NCBI RefSeq assembly: GCF_035594125.1
Contig: NW_026973750.1
Location: 336,001-400,000, forward strand
DNA: 64,000 nucleotides
Direction of reading: 5' to 3'
Origin: Scylla paramamosain
Lineage: Eukaryota > Arthropoda > Malacostraca > Decapoda > Portunidae
The notes beneath the pieces were generated by a model. It searched no databases. It had not been told where the DNA came from and saw only the letters and a program-made list of their open reading frames with translations. Shown one piece after another: positions 27,545-40,250 of this stretch (position 1 is its first letter; every line of letters begins with the position of its first letter). The translations under genes were made by a program, and so were the position numbers.

Positions 27545-28200
27545 ATTTCATTTTCATGTATTTTCATTTTATCATGTTTGGTACCTAAAAAGCTGAAAAG
27601 CTCTCATAATACACGTTTCTCGAAATATCCTCGTTTTCCGGCATAGGGGACTTTGCATACATTTTGGCGTTATTCTACTTACATACCTCAAAAACACTGA
27701 AAATATATATATATATTTTTTGTATTGTTATATTGTTTCTCCGTAAAGCGTGTTTTGCGTCTGTTCAAGCGTTCTGATATAGAAGTAGCTCAAAAACACT
27801 AAAAAAAATACTATTTTTTTTGTAATTTTGTTTTGTATTCCAATATAGGAAGGATGCTTTCCATTTTTTATTTTTTTAGAGTTTTGGTGCCTAACACGCT
27901 CATAAACACTCAAAATTCACGTTTCTGGAAATTTCGTTTCGTTTCTCCCATAGATTGAACTTTGCATGAATTTCGACGTTTTGGTACATAACATTGTGAA
28001 AACAAACAAAATACACGTTTTTATTAATGTTGCTCTGTTACTCCATATAGAGTGGTATTCATGCATTTTCGTATTTTTCAACCTAATAAGGTGTAAAGCA
28101 CTTATAATATACGTTTCTCGTAATGTCTTTTCGTTTCCCCATATTGGGAACTTTACATGAATTTTGAATGTTTTTACGTAATTATCTTAAAACATTAAAA
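27545..28200 (+). repeat. Diverged plus satellite proximal to the right telomere-type array
   Basis: Reverse-complement partner of 486-1150. It includes a short (TA)n near 27705-27718 and monomers not following the A-K order. No gene is seen. Confidence 0.8.
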
Positions 28201-28213
28201 ATACACGTTTTGC

Positions 28214-28258
28214 TTAGGTTAGGTTAGGTTAGGTTAGTTTAGGTTAGGTTAGGTTAGG
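28214..28258 (+). repeat. Interstitial telomere-type array (TTAGG)9
   Basis: Nine TTAGG-type units: four perfect, one TTAGT variant at 28234-28238, then four perfect. It is the mirror partner of the (CCTAA)7 array at 451-485 and has two more units. The G-rich strand points right, so the two arrays are oriented outward with respect to the 27.7 kb between them. As on the left, it sits where satellite orientation flips (plus on its left, minus on its right). Confidence 0.95.
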
Positions 28259-28259
28259 T

Positions 28260-28279
28260 TTTAGTGTTTAGACACTAAA
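28260..28279. repeat. 8-bp hairpin abutting the right telomere-type array
   Basis: The stem tttagtgt (28260-28267) and acactaaa (28272-28279) encloses the loop ttag. It is the mirror copy of the hairpin at 430-449. Stem identical, loop changed. Confidence 0.8.
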
Positions 28280-28838
28280 TCGATATAAAGCTTGGAAATC
28301 ACTTTATTTGAACAACAAAACAACACTAAGGAAAACGTGTCTTTTAAGTGTTTTTGAGCTTATTACATACCAAAAACCTAAGCTGCATGCAAAGAAAAAA
28401 AATTGTCATCGAGAAACATAATATTATTACCAAAAACTTGTAATTGGAGTATATTTCTCATTGTTAAGTACACATGCAAAGCATGCGAAAGGAGACTAGT
28501 TTTCTAGAAAGGTATCTTTTGAGTGTTTATCAGTGTTCTAGCTCCAAAACGATGAAAAGCATGGAAATCACACTGCAATGGAAAACAAAACATCAACAAA
28601 AATGTCTCTTTTTAGTATTTTTGAGCAACTTAGGTACCAGAACGCTAAAACGCATGCAAAACACCCTTGATGGAGAAACAGAATAGCATTACCAAAAAAC
28701 AAGTTTTTTTTTATTGTTTTTGAGTCTGTTACGTGAAAAACGTCAAAATACATTCCAAATACCCTATTTGGTTAAATGGAACAAAAAATATTACAAGAAA
28801 CGTTTTTTTTTTACTTCTTAGGTAACAAACCGCTAAAA
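28280..28838 (-). repeat. Minus satellite between telomere-type array and palindrome 2 side
   Basis: 28280-28705 pairs with 1-429. From 28706 to ~28838 the partner would lie left of the window. It ends at aaaccgctaaaagg|catccattttcgcg, where satellite flips to plus with a possible few-base overlap (ggcat). This is the border between the palindrome 1 domain and the next plus array. Confidence 0.78.
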
Positions 28839-29252
28839 GGCATCCATTTTCGCGTTTTTTGTAAGTAAAAAGCTCAAAAACATTCAAAATATAATTTTTT
28901 CGTAATCTTATTCTATTTCTACATATTGGTTGGTTTGCATCCGTTTTAGCGTTTTTCTACGTAAAACACGGAAAAGACGTGTTTTCAGTAATTTGGTTTT
29001 GGATTCTCATATAGAATGACTTCCTTATTATTTATTGTTTTGGTGAATAACATGCTGAACAACACTCAAAACACAAGTTTCTAGTAAAGTCGTTTAATTT
29101 CCTCATATAGTTGGCTTTGCATGCACTTTAAGGTTTGGTACAAAACAGTCCGGAAAAAAAAAGCTAAAATTAACTTTTTTGATAATGTTCTTTTTTCACA
29201 TAATTTCACTGAATTTTGCCAGAATTTTGGCATCTCGGTACCTATGAAAAAT

Positions 29253-29261
29253 CCCCCCCCC
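29253..29261 (+). repeat. Poly-C run (C9)
   Basis: Nine consecutive C residues in the J-subunit tract, where all other copies have poly-A/T. This could be a real local mutation or a sequencing or assembly problem at a homopolymer. Confidence 0.9.
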
Positions 29262-30419
29262 AAAAAAATCTTATTTTTTTATTTTTTTTTCTTTATAAAG
29301 ATGTTTTAGCTTTTTGGTACTTATGGAACTTAAAAACACTCATAATACACGTTTCTCGTAATGTCCATTCGTTTCCCAGACATAGGGTTCTTTGCATGTA
29401 TTTAAGCGTTTTTAGAGATAACATGATCAAAAATATTCAAAATACATGTTTTTGGTAATGTTAATCTGTTTCTCTATAAAGAGTGTTTTGCATGCGTTTG
29501 AGCGATTTGGTATATAAGGAGCTCAAAAACACTTAAAGGCAAGTTCTTGGTAAAAGTTGGTTTTATTCCCATGTTATATGATTGCCCTCCTTTTTAGTGC
29601 TTTATTGCCTAACACGCTCAAAAACACCCAAAAGACACTTTTCTCGTAATGTCATTTCTTTCCAACATAAAGATAGTTTCGCATGCAATTTGGGGTTTTG
29701 GTAACTAAGAATGTAAAAAACACTCAAAATACACCCATTTGGTAAGGTTGTTCTGTTTCTGAATTCAGAGTGTCATGAGTTTCAGCATTTTGGTATCTAA
29801 GAAACTAAGAAACATACACGAGTTTTTGCGTTTTTTGCCTTGTAGTTCTTGTGAAACTATAAAATACTCACTATACATTTTTCTCGTAATCTCCTTTTGT
29901 TTCCAAATAAAGAGTGGATTGCATGCATTTTTGCGTTTTTTGTAGGTAAGAAGCTCAAAAAGACTCAAGATATACCTTTTTGGTAATGTTATTCTATATA
30001 TATATAATGTCCTTTTGTTTCCCAATATAGAGAGATTTGCATCCATTTTCGCTCAAAAACACAAAAAATACCTTTTTGGTAATATTATTGTATTTCATGA
30101 TATTGGTTGATTTGCATTCTTTTTTAGCGTTTTTCTACGTAAAACACTGAAAAGACACGTTTTCAGTAATTTTGTTTTGGATTCCCATACAGAGTGATTT
30201 CCATATTATTTATTGTTTTGGTGCCTAACATACTGAAGAAAAGGCAAAAGACAGGTTTCAGGTAAAGTCGTTTAATTTCCCAATATAGGTGGCTCTACAT
30301 GCACTTTAGGGTTTGGTACATAACGGTCTGAAAAAAATCTAAAATTAACTTTTTTGATATTCTTTTTTCACATAATTTCCCTGAATTTTGCCAGAATTTT
30401 GGCATCTCGATACCTATGA

Positions 30420-30990
30420 AGATTAATAACAAAAAAATAAATAAAAAATATGCTATTTTTTAATTTATTTATTTTTTCTCTATATAGTGTTATTTGTGGG
30501 TTTAAGCTTTTTGGTACGAAAGGAACGTAAAAACACTCATAATACTCGTTTCTCGTAATGTCCTTTTGTTTCCTAAAGATAAGATTCTTTACATGTATTT
30601 AAGCATTTTTATAGGTAACATAATCAAAAACACTCAAAATATACCTTTTCGGTAATGTTATTCTATTTCTTCATATTGGTTGGTTTCCATCCGTTTTAGC
30701 GTTTTTCTACGTAAAACACAGAAAAGACACGTTTTCAGTAATTTTGTTTTGGATTCCCATATAGAGTGTCTTCTATGTTATTTATCGTTTTGATGCCTAA
30801 CATGCTGAAAAACACTCAAAAGACAGGTTTCTTGTAAAGTCGTTTAATTTCCCCATATAGGTGGCTTTGCATACACTTTAGGGCTTAGTACATAACAGTC
30901 CAAAAAAAGCTAAAATTAACCTCTTTCATGATATTCTTTTTTCACGTAATTTTCCTGAATATTGCCAGAATTTTGGCATCTCAGTCTCTA
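30420..30990 (+). repeat. Seven-subunit (~580 bp) truncated HOR
   Basis: From J (30410) the order is K, A, then directly F, G, H, I, J. Near 30620-30650 the A-type atcaaaaacactcaaaatat core continues as F-type accttttcggtaatg. Subunits B to E2 (~500 bp) are missing. The switch lies in the monomer core shared by A and F, as expected for out-of-register recombination between subunits. Confidence 0.8.
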
Positions 30991-33670
30991 TGAAGATCAA
31001 TAAAAAAAATGCTATTTTTTTTTCTCTATAAAGAGTGTTATTTGTGGGTTTTAGCTTTTTGGTACTTAAGGAACTTATAAACACTCATAATACACATTAA
31101 CCGTAATGTCCTTTCATTCCCAAATATAGGGTTCTTTGCATGTATTTAAGCATTTTTATTGGTAACAAGCTCAAAAACACTCAAAATACATGTTTTTGAT
31201 AATGTTATTCTGTTTTTCCATAAAGGGTGTTTTGCATGGGTTTTAGCGTTTTGGTATGTAACGAGCTCAAAAAAACTTAAAGGCAAGTTCTTGGTAAAAG
31301 TTGGTTATATTCCCATATAATGTGATTGCCCTGCTTTTTTGTGCTTAATTGTCTAACACGCTGAAAAACACTAAAAAAGACACTTTTCTAGTAATTTCTT
31401 TTTTTTTCCACAGTTTCGCATGTAATTTGGGGTTGGACCACTAAGAATGTGAAAAAAAAACACTCAAAATACTCTCATTTCCTAAAATTGTTCTGTTTCT
31501 CAATTAAGAGTATTATTCATGAGTTTCAGCATTTTGGTGTCTAAGAAACTTCTCCATATATACGAGTTTTACGTTTTTTGCCTTATGGTTCTTGAAAACT
31601 ATTAATACATTCATTATACAATTTTCTTGTAATATCCTTGTCTTTCCCAATATAGACTGCTTTGCATTCATTTTTGCGTTTTTTGTAGGTAACAAGCTCA
31701 AAAACACTCAACTTTTTTGTAATGTTATTCTATTTCTTCATAATGGTTGGTATGCATCCGTTTTAGCGTTCTACGCTAAAACTGAAAAGACACGTTTTCA
31801 GTAATACTGTTGAAATTGCTGAAAACACCCAAAGACACGTTTCTTGTAAAGTCGTTTAACTTACCCATATAGGTGGGTTTGCATGCACTTCGTACATAAC
31901 TCCAGAAAAAGCTAAAATTATTTTTTTTGTTTTTTTTTCACATAATTTCTCAGAAATTTCTCAGAATTTTGGCATCTCGTTATCTATGAAGAAGAATAAC
32001 AAAAAAAAATCTATTTTTTTATTATTTTTTTTCTCTATAAAGAGTGGTGTCATTTGTGGGTTTTAGATTTTTGGTACTTAAGGAACTTAAAAATACTCAT
32101 AATACCCGATTTTCGTAATGTCCTTTCGCTTCACAAACATTTCTTTGCATGTATTTAAGCGATTTTATAGGTAACATGATCAAAAACAAAAATACATGTT
32201 TTTAGTAATGTTATTCTGTTTCTCCATAAAGGTTGTTTTGCATGCGTTTAGCGTTTTGGTATGTAAAGAGTTAAAAAACACTTAGAGGAAAGTTCTTCGT
32301 AAAATTTGGTTTTATTCCAATGTAATGTGATTGTTCTGCTTTTGTAGTGTTTTTTTTTTGCATATAACGCTCAAAAACACTCAAAAGATACTTTTCTGGT
32401 AATGTCAATTTTTTACCACATAAAGCTAGTTTCGCATGTAATTTGGGATTTTCGTAACTAAGAATGTGAAACACACTCAAAATACACACATTTGGTAAGG
32501 TAGTTCTTTTTTTTTTAATTAAAAGTGTTATTCATGAGTTTTAGCGTTTTGGTATGTAAGAAACTTCTCTATATACACGAGTTTTTGCGTTTTTTGCCTT
32601 GTGGTTCTTGTGAAACTATAAAACACTCATTATACACGTTTCTCGTAATGTCCTTTTGCTTCCCAATATAGAGTGCTTTCCATCCTTTTGCGCGTTTTTT
32701 GTAGGTAAAAAGCTCAAAAACACTTTTTGGTAATGTTATTCTATTTCTTGATATTTGTTGGATTGCATCTGTTTTAGCGTTTTTCTACTTAAAACACTGA
32801 AAAGACACGTTTTCAGTAATTTTGTTTTGGATTCACATATAGACTGACTTCCATATTATTTATCGTTTTGGTGCCTAACATTCTGAAAAACACTGAAAAG
32901 ACAGCTTTCTGGTAAAGTCGTTTATCTTCCTTATATAGGTGGCATGCACTTTAGAGTTTGGTACATATAAATCCGAAAAAGAGCTATAATTAACTTTTTT
33001 GATAATGTTCTTTTTTCCACATAAATTTCCTGAATTTTGGCAGAATTTTGGCGTCTTGGTACCTATGAAAATCAATATAAGAGAAAAGGCTATTTTTATT
33101 TATTTTTTTTTCTCTATACAGAGTGTTATTTGTGGGTTTTAACGTTTTGGTACTTAAGGAACTTAAAAACGGTCCTAATACACGTTTCTTGTAATGTCCT
33201 TTCGTTTCCCAAACATTTTGTTCTTTGCATGTATTTAAGCGTTTTTTGTAGGTAACATGATCAAAAACACTTAAAACACATGTTTTTAGTAATGTTATTC
33301 TCCATCTCCATAAATGATTTTTTGAATGCGTTTTAGCGTTTTGGTTTCTAAGGAGGTCAAAAACACTTCAAAGCAAGTTCTTGGTAAATAGTTGGTTTTA
33401 TTCCCATGTAATGTGATTGCCTTGTTTTTTGTGATTTATTGTCTAACACGCTCAAAAACACTCAAAAAACACTTATGGTAATGTCATTTTTTTTTCCAAC
33501 ATAGTTTCGCGTTCTATTTGGGGTTTTGCTAACTAAGAATGTGAAAAAAACTGAAAATACACGCATTTGGTAAGATTGTTCTGTTTCTCAATTAATATTG
33601 TTATTCAAGAGTTTCAGCATTTTGGTATCTAAGAAACTTCTTTATGTACACTAGTTTTTGCGTTTTTTGA

Positions 33671-33694
33671 CTTGTGGTTCTGGTGAACCACAAG
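33671..33694. repeat. Perfect 10-bp hairpin in subunit E2
   Basis: The stem cttgtggttc (33671-33680) and gaaccacaag (33685-33694) encloses the loop tggt. It precedes an E2 variant with an extra ttcttttgctc string. A related variant (ttcttttgcccg) occurs at ~40800-40812 and, reversed, at ~56918-56932. Confidence 0.8.
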
Positions 33695-35894
33695 TTCTTT
33701 TGCTCAAAAATAATTAGACACTCATTATACACGTTTTTCGTAATGTCCTTTTGTTTTCCAATAGGGAGTGCTTTGCATCCATTTTCGTGTTTTTTGTAGA
33801 TAACAAGCTCAAAAACACTCAAAATGTACCTTTTTGGTAATGTTATTTTATTTCTTCTTATTGGTTGGTTTGCATCCGTTTTAGCGATTTTCTACGTAAA
33901 AAACCGAAAAGACACATTTTCAGTAATTTTGTTTTAGATTCCCATATAGAGTGACTTGCATGTTATTTACGGTTTTGGTGCCTAAAAAGCTGAAAAACAC
34001 TCATAAGACAGTTTTCTGGCAAAGACGTTTCATTTCCCCATATAGGTGGCTTTGCATGCACTTTAGGGTTTCGTACATAACAGTACAAAAAAAAAACCTA
34101 AATTAAATTTTTTCGATAATTAACTCATAATAATAATTATGATAATTAACTAATTTCCTGGATTTTTGCCCAAATTTTGGCATCTAGATACCTGTGAAGA
34201 TGAAAAAGAAAGAAAAAAAAATATCGTATTTTTTTTATTTATTTATTTTTTCTCAATAAAGAGTGTTATTTGTGGCGTTTAGCTTTTTAGTAAATAATGA
34301 TCTTAAAAACACTCGTAATACACGTTTCTCGCAATGTCCTTTCATTTCCAAAAAATAGGGTTCTTTGAATGTATTTAAGCGTTTTTATTGGTAACATGAT
34401 CAAAAACACTCAAAATATATGTTTTTGGTAATGATATTCTCTTTCTCCATAAAGTGTGTATTGCATGCGTTTTAGCGTTTTGGTATCTAAGGAGCTCAAA
34501 ACACTTAAAGGCAAGTTCTTGGTAAAAATTGATTTTATTGCCATGTAAAGTGATTCCCCTGCTTTTTAGTGCTTTATTGCCTATCACGCTCAAAAACACT
34601 TAAAAGACACTTTTCTGGTAATGTCATATTTTTCCCACATAAAGCTGGTTGGGCATGCAATTTGGGATTTTGGTAACTAAGAATGTGAAAACCAGTCAAA
34701 ATACATGCATTTAGTAAAGTTGTTCTGTTTCTCAATTAAGAGTGTTATTCATGAGTTTCAGCATTTTCATATATAGGAAACTTCTCCATATACACGAGTT
34801 TTTTGCGTTTTTTGCCTTGTGGTTCTTTTAAATTATAAAACATTCATTATACACTTTTCTTGCAATGTCCTTTGTTTCCCAATACAGAGTGCTTTGTATC
34901 AATTTTCGCGTTTTTTTGTAGGTAACAAGCTCAAAAATACTCAAAATATACCTTTTTGGTAATGTTTTTCTACTTCTTGATATTGATTGGTTTGTAGCCG
35001 TTTTAGCGTTTTTCTACGTAAAACAATGAGACTACACGTTTTCAGTAATTTTGTTTTGGTTTGCCATTATTATTTATTGTTTTGATGCCTAACATGCTGA
35101 AAAACACTCAAAACACAGAATTGTGGTAAAGTCGTTTAATTTCCTCATATAAGAGGCTTTGCATGGACTTTGGTGTTTCGTACATAACAGTCCAAAAAAA
35201 AAGCTAATATCAACTTTTTTTTGATAATATTTTCTTATATAATTGCCCTAATTTTTCCCAGAATTTTGGCATCTCGTTACCTATGAAGTTGAATAACAAA
35301 AAAAAAAAGAAAAGAAAATCCTTTTCTTTATTTATTTTTTATTTTTTTATTTTTACTACATAACGAGTGTTATTTGTGGGTTTTAGCTTTTTAGTAGTCA
35401 AGGAACTTAAAAACACTCATAATTCACGTTTCTCGTAATGTCCTTGTTTTCCAAACATAAGGTTCTTTGCATGTATTTAAGCGTTTTTATAGATAAGATT
35501 ATCAAAAACACTCAAAATACATGTTTTTGGTAATGTTATTCTGTTTCTCCATAAAGTTTGTTTTCCATGCGTTTTAGCGGTTTGGTATGTAAGGAGCTCA
35601 AAACACATATTGGCAAAATCTTGGTAAAATTTGGATTTATTCCCATGTAATGTGATTGCCCTGCTTTTTAGTACTTCATTGCCTAACACGCTAAAAAAAA
35701 ACAATTAAAATACACTTCTGTTAATGTCATTTTTTTCCCTCATAAAGCTAGTTTCGCATGCTATTTTGGGTATTGCTAACTAGGAATATGAAAAACACTC
35801 AAAATACAGGCATTTGCTTAGGTTGTTCTGTTTCTCAATTAAGATTGTTATTCATGAGTTTCATGATTTTGGTATCTAAGAAACTTCTTTATAT

Positions 35895-35925
35895 ACACGA
35901 GTTTTTGCGTTTTTCTACGTAAAAC
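35895..35925 (+). repeat. E1-to-G fusion junction
   Basis: cacgagtttttgcg of E1 runs into tttttctacgtaaaac of G, skipping E2 and F. The mirror joint exists in the right arm of palindrome 2 near 62772-62800 (catagaaaaacgcaaaaactcg). The deletion therefore predates or was copied through palindrome formation. Confidence 0.82.
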
Positions 35926-38682
35926 ACTAAGAAGATACATTTTCAGTAATTTTGTTTTGGATTCCCATATAGAGTGAGTTCCTTATTATTTATCGTTTTG
36001 GTGCCTAACATGTTGAAAAACACTCAAAAGACAGATATCTGTTAAGTTCGTTTAATTTCCTCATATGGGAGGTTTTTCATGCACTTTAGGGTTTGGTACA
36101 TAACAGTCCGAAAAAAAAGCTAAAATTAACTTTTTTGATAATATTATTTTGTTCATATAATTTTCCTGAATTTTCCCAGAATTTTGGCATCTCGGTACCT
36201 ATGAAGATGGAAAAAAAAATCCTATTTTTTTTTTCTAAATAAAGAGTGTTACATGTGGGTTTCAGCTTTTTGGTACTTAAGGAACTTAAAAAAAAACACT
36301 TATAATACACGTTTCTCATAATGTCCTTTTGTTTCCCAAACATAATGTTCTTTCCATGTATTTAAGCTTTTTTATAGATAATATGATAAAAAACACCCAA
36401 ATTACATGTTTTTGGTAATGTTATTCTGTTTCTCCATAAAGGTTGTTTTGCATGCATTTTAGCGGTTTGGTATATAAGGAGCTCAAAAACGTTTAAAGGC
36501 AAGTTCTTGGTAAAAATTGGGTTTATTCCAATGAAAAGTGATTGCTCTGGTTTTTAGTGCTTTATTGCCTATCACGCTCAAAAACACTGAAAAGACATTT
36601 TTCTGGAAATGTTATATTTTCCCACTTAAATCTGGTTGTGCATGAAATTTGTTTTTTTGGTAACTAAGAATATGAAAAACACTCAAAATAAACGAATTTT
36701 GTAAGGTTGTTCTCTTTCTCAATTAAGTGTGTTATTCATGAGTTTCAGCATTTTGGTATCTAGGAAACTTCTCCATATACGAGTACACGAGTTCTTGCGT
36801 TTTTTGCCTTGTTGTTCTTTTGAACTATAATACACTCATTATACACTTTTCTCGCAATGTCCCTTTGTATCCCAATGTAGAGTGCTTTGTATTAATTTTA
36901 GCGTTTTTTTTTTTGTAGGTAACAAGCTCAAAAACACTCAAAATATACCTTTTAGGTAATGTTTTTTTCTATTTCTTGATATTGGTTGGTTTGCACCCAT
37001 TTTAGCATTTTTCTACGTTAAACACTGGGAAGACACGTTTTCAATTATTTTTTATTGGATTCCCATATAAAGTGAGTTCCTTATTATTTATCATTTTGGT
37101 GCCTAACATGCTGAAAAACACTCAAAAGACAGATTTCTGGTAAGGTTGTTTAATTTCCTTATATAAAAGGCCTTGCATGCAGTTTAGGGTCTGGTACATA
37201 ACAGTCCAAAAAAAAAGCTAAAATCAACTTTTTTGATAATATTCTCTTATCATATAATTGTCTTGAATTTTCTCAGAATTTTGGCATTTCGGTACCTATG
37301 AAGATGAATAACAAAAAAAAAAATATTTTTTTTTATTTATATGTTTATTTATTTATTTTTCCTAAATAAAGAGTGGGTTTTAGGTTTTTGGTACTTAACA
37401 AACTTAAAAACACCCATAATATACGTTTCTCTTAATGTCCTTTTTTTTCCCAAACATAAGGTTCTTTTCATGTATTTAAGCGTTTTTATAGATAACATGA
37501 TCAAAAACACTGAAAATACATGTTTTTGGTAATTTCATTCTGTTTCTCCATAAAGTTTGTTTTGCATGCGTTTTAGCGGTTTAGTATATAAGAAGCTCAA
37601 AAACACTTAAAGGCAAGTTCTTGATAAAAATTGGTTTTATTCAAATGTAATGTGATTGCCCTGCTTTTTAGTGCTTTATTGGCTATCATGCTCAAAAACA
37701 CTCATAAGACATTTTTCTGGTAATGTCATTTTTTTTTCACATAAAGCTGGTTTCGCATGCAATTTGGGGTTTTGGTAACTAAAAATGTAAAAAGCTCTCA
37801 AAATACACGCATTTAGTAAGGTTGTTCTGTTTCTCAATTAGGAATGTTATTCATGAGTTTAAGCATTTTCGTATCTAGGGAACTTCTCCATATCCACATC
37901 TTTTTGCGTTTTTTGCCTTTTTGTTCTTTTGAACTATAAAACACTCATTATACACTTTTCTTGCAATGTCCTTTTTATTTTCTAATATAGTGCTTTCCAT
38001 CAATTTTCGCGTTTTTTGTAGGTAACAAGCTCAAAAACACTCAAAATATACATTTTTGGTAATGTTTTTCTATTTTTTTTTATATTGGTTGGTTTGCATC
38101 CGTTTTAGTGTTTTTCTACGTAAATCACTGAGAAGACACGTTTTCAGTAGTTTTGTTTTAGATTCCCATATAAAGTGAGTTACTTATTTATCGTTTTGGT
38201 GCCTAAAATTCTGAAAAACACTCAAAAGACAGACTTCTTTTAAGGTCGTTTAATTTCCTCATATAGGAGGCTTTGCATGCACTTTAGAGTTTGGTAGATA
38301 ACAGTTCGAAAAAAAAAGCTGATATTAAATTTTTTGATAATATTCTTTTATCACATAATTGCCCTGAATTTTCCCAGAATTTTGGCATGTCGGTACCTAT
38401 GAATATGAATTACAAAAAAAAAAAAATCCTATTTATTTAATTTAATTTAATTTTTTTTTATTTTCTAAATAAAGAGTGTTATTTGTGGGTTTTACCTTTT
38501 TGCTACTTAAGGAACTTAAAAAACCACTCATAATACACGTTTCTCGTAATGTCCTTTTGGTTCCCAAACATAATGTTCTTTGCATGTACTTTAGCGTTTT
38601 TATAGATAACATGATCAAAAACACTCAAAATACATGTTTTTGGTAATGTTATTCTGTTTTTCCATAAAGTTTGTTTTGCATG

Positions 38683-38800
38683 CGTTTTAGCGGTTTTGTG
38701 TGTAAGGAGCTCAAAAACACATATTGGCAAAATCTTTTAGCGGTTTGGTATATAAGGGGTTAATAAACACTTAAAGGCAAATTCTTCGTAAAAGTTGGTT
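38683..38800 (+). repeat. Chimeric duplicated B subunit
   Basis: Two partial B subunits in a row. The first has cacatattggcaaaatc, like the copy at ~35595. At 38731-38740 it changes to ttttagcggtttgg with ataaggggtt, like the copy at ~2540. The right-arm partner near 59980-60060 has only one B. This looks like a recombination joint between two HOR lineages, on the left arm only. Confidence 0.72.
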
Positions 38801-39981
38801 TTATTTCCATGTAATGTGATCGTTCTGCTTTTTAGTGCTTTGTTGCATATCACGCTGAAAAACACTCAAAAGACACTTTTCTGGTAATGTCATTTTATTC
38901 CCAAATGATGGTAGTTTCGCATGTAATTTGGCATTTTCGTAACTAAGAATATGAAAAATACTCAAAATACACAATTTGGTAAGGTAGTTCTGTTTATCTA
39001 AAAAAAAAAGTGTTATTCATGCATTTATTCATTTTGGTATTTAAGAAATTTCTCTATATACACGAGTTTTTTCGTTTATTGCCTTGTCATTCTTTTAAAA
39101 CTATAAAACACTCATTATACACGTTTCTCCTAATGTCCTTTTGTTTCCTAATATACAGTGCTTTACATACATTTTTGGATTTTTTATAGGTAACAAGCTC
39201 AAAAACATTCAAAATATATCTTTTTGGTAATGTTATTCTATTTCTTCATATAGGATGGTTTGTATCCGCTTTAGCGTTTTTCTACGTAAAACACTGAAAA
39301 GAGAAGTTTTCAGTAATTTTCTTTTCGATTCACATATTGACTGACTTCCATATTATTTATCGTTTTGGTGCCTAAAATGCTGAAAAACACTGAAAAGACA
39401 GGTTTCTGGTAAAGTCCTTTAACTTCCTTGTATAGGTGGCTTTGTATGCACTTTAGGGTTTGGTACATAACAATCCGAAAAAAAGCTATAATTAAATTCT
39501 ATAATAATATTCTTTTTTCCACATAAATTCCGTGAATTTTGGCAGAATTTTAGCATCTCGGTACCTATGAAGATGAATAACCAAAAAAAAAAAAATCCCA
39601 ATTTTTTTTTATTTATTTATTTTTCTAAAGAGTGTTATTTGTGGGTTTTAGCTTTTTGGTACTGAAGGAATATAAAAATCACTCATAATACACGTTTCTC
39701 GTAATGTTCTTTCGTTTCCCAAACATAAGGTTCTTTGTATGTGTTTAAGCGTTTTTATACATAACATGATAAAAAAAAACACTCAAAATACATGTATTTG
39801 GTAATGTTATTCTGTTTCTCCATAAAATGTATTTTGCATGCGTTTTAGCGTTTTGGTATGTAACGAGCTCAAAAACACTTAAAGGCAAGTTCTTGGTATA
39901 ATTTGGTTTTATTCCCATGTAATGTCATTGCCCTGGCTTTTAGAGCTTTATTGCCTAACACGCTCACAAACACTGAAAAGA

Positions 39982-40250
39982 CATGCAAAGCCTCCCATAT
40001 GAGGAAATTAAAGACCTTACAAGAAATATGTGTTCTGAGTGTTTTTCAGCATATTAGGCACCAAAACGATAAATAATAAGGAACTCACTCTAAGTGGGAA
40101 TCCAAAAGATAATTACTGAAAACGTTTCTTCTCAGTGTTTTACGTAGAAAAACGCTAAAAATGATATAAACTAACCAATATCAAGAAGCAGAAAAACATT
40201 ACCAAAAATGTATATTTTAAGTGTTTGTGTGCTTGTTTCCTACAAAAAAC
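39982..40250 (-). repeat. Partial inverted cassette in left arm of palindrome 2
   Basis: Starts with the family joint gacatgcaaagcctccc and runs H, G and part of F in minus orientation. At tacaaaaaac|gttttggtac it jumps back to plus K. The partner 58287-58767 is the full ~480 bp cassette, so this copy lost subunits E and D and its second joint. Confidence 0.77.

Larger units (their letters stand above)
28839..39981 (+). repeat. Plus-orientation HOR array leading into palindrome 2
   Basis: J markers near 29240, 30410, 30990, 31980, 33060, 34190, 35280, 36200, 37290, 38395 and 39565. The first unit resembles 9690-10296: both have a shortened K entry and a 'cttatggaac' string. The 30410-30990 interval is a 7-subunit half unit. 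A C9 run at 29253-29261 is unusual in this AT-rich context. From ~34690 onward a mirrored partner exists at the window's right end. Confidence 0.87.
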
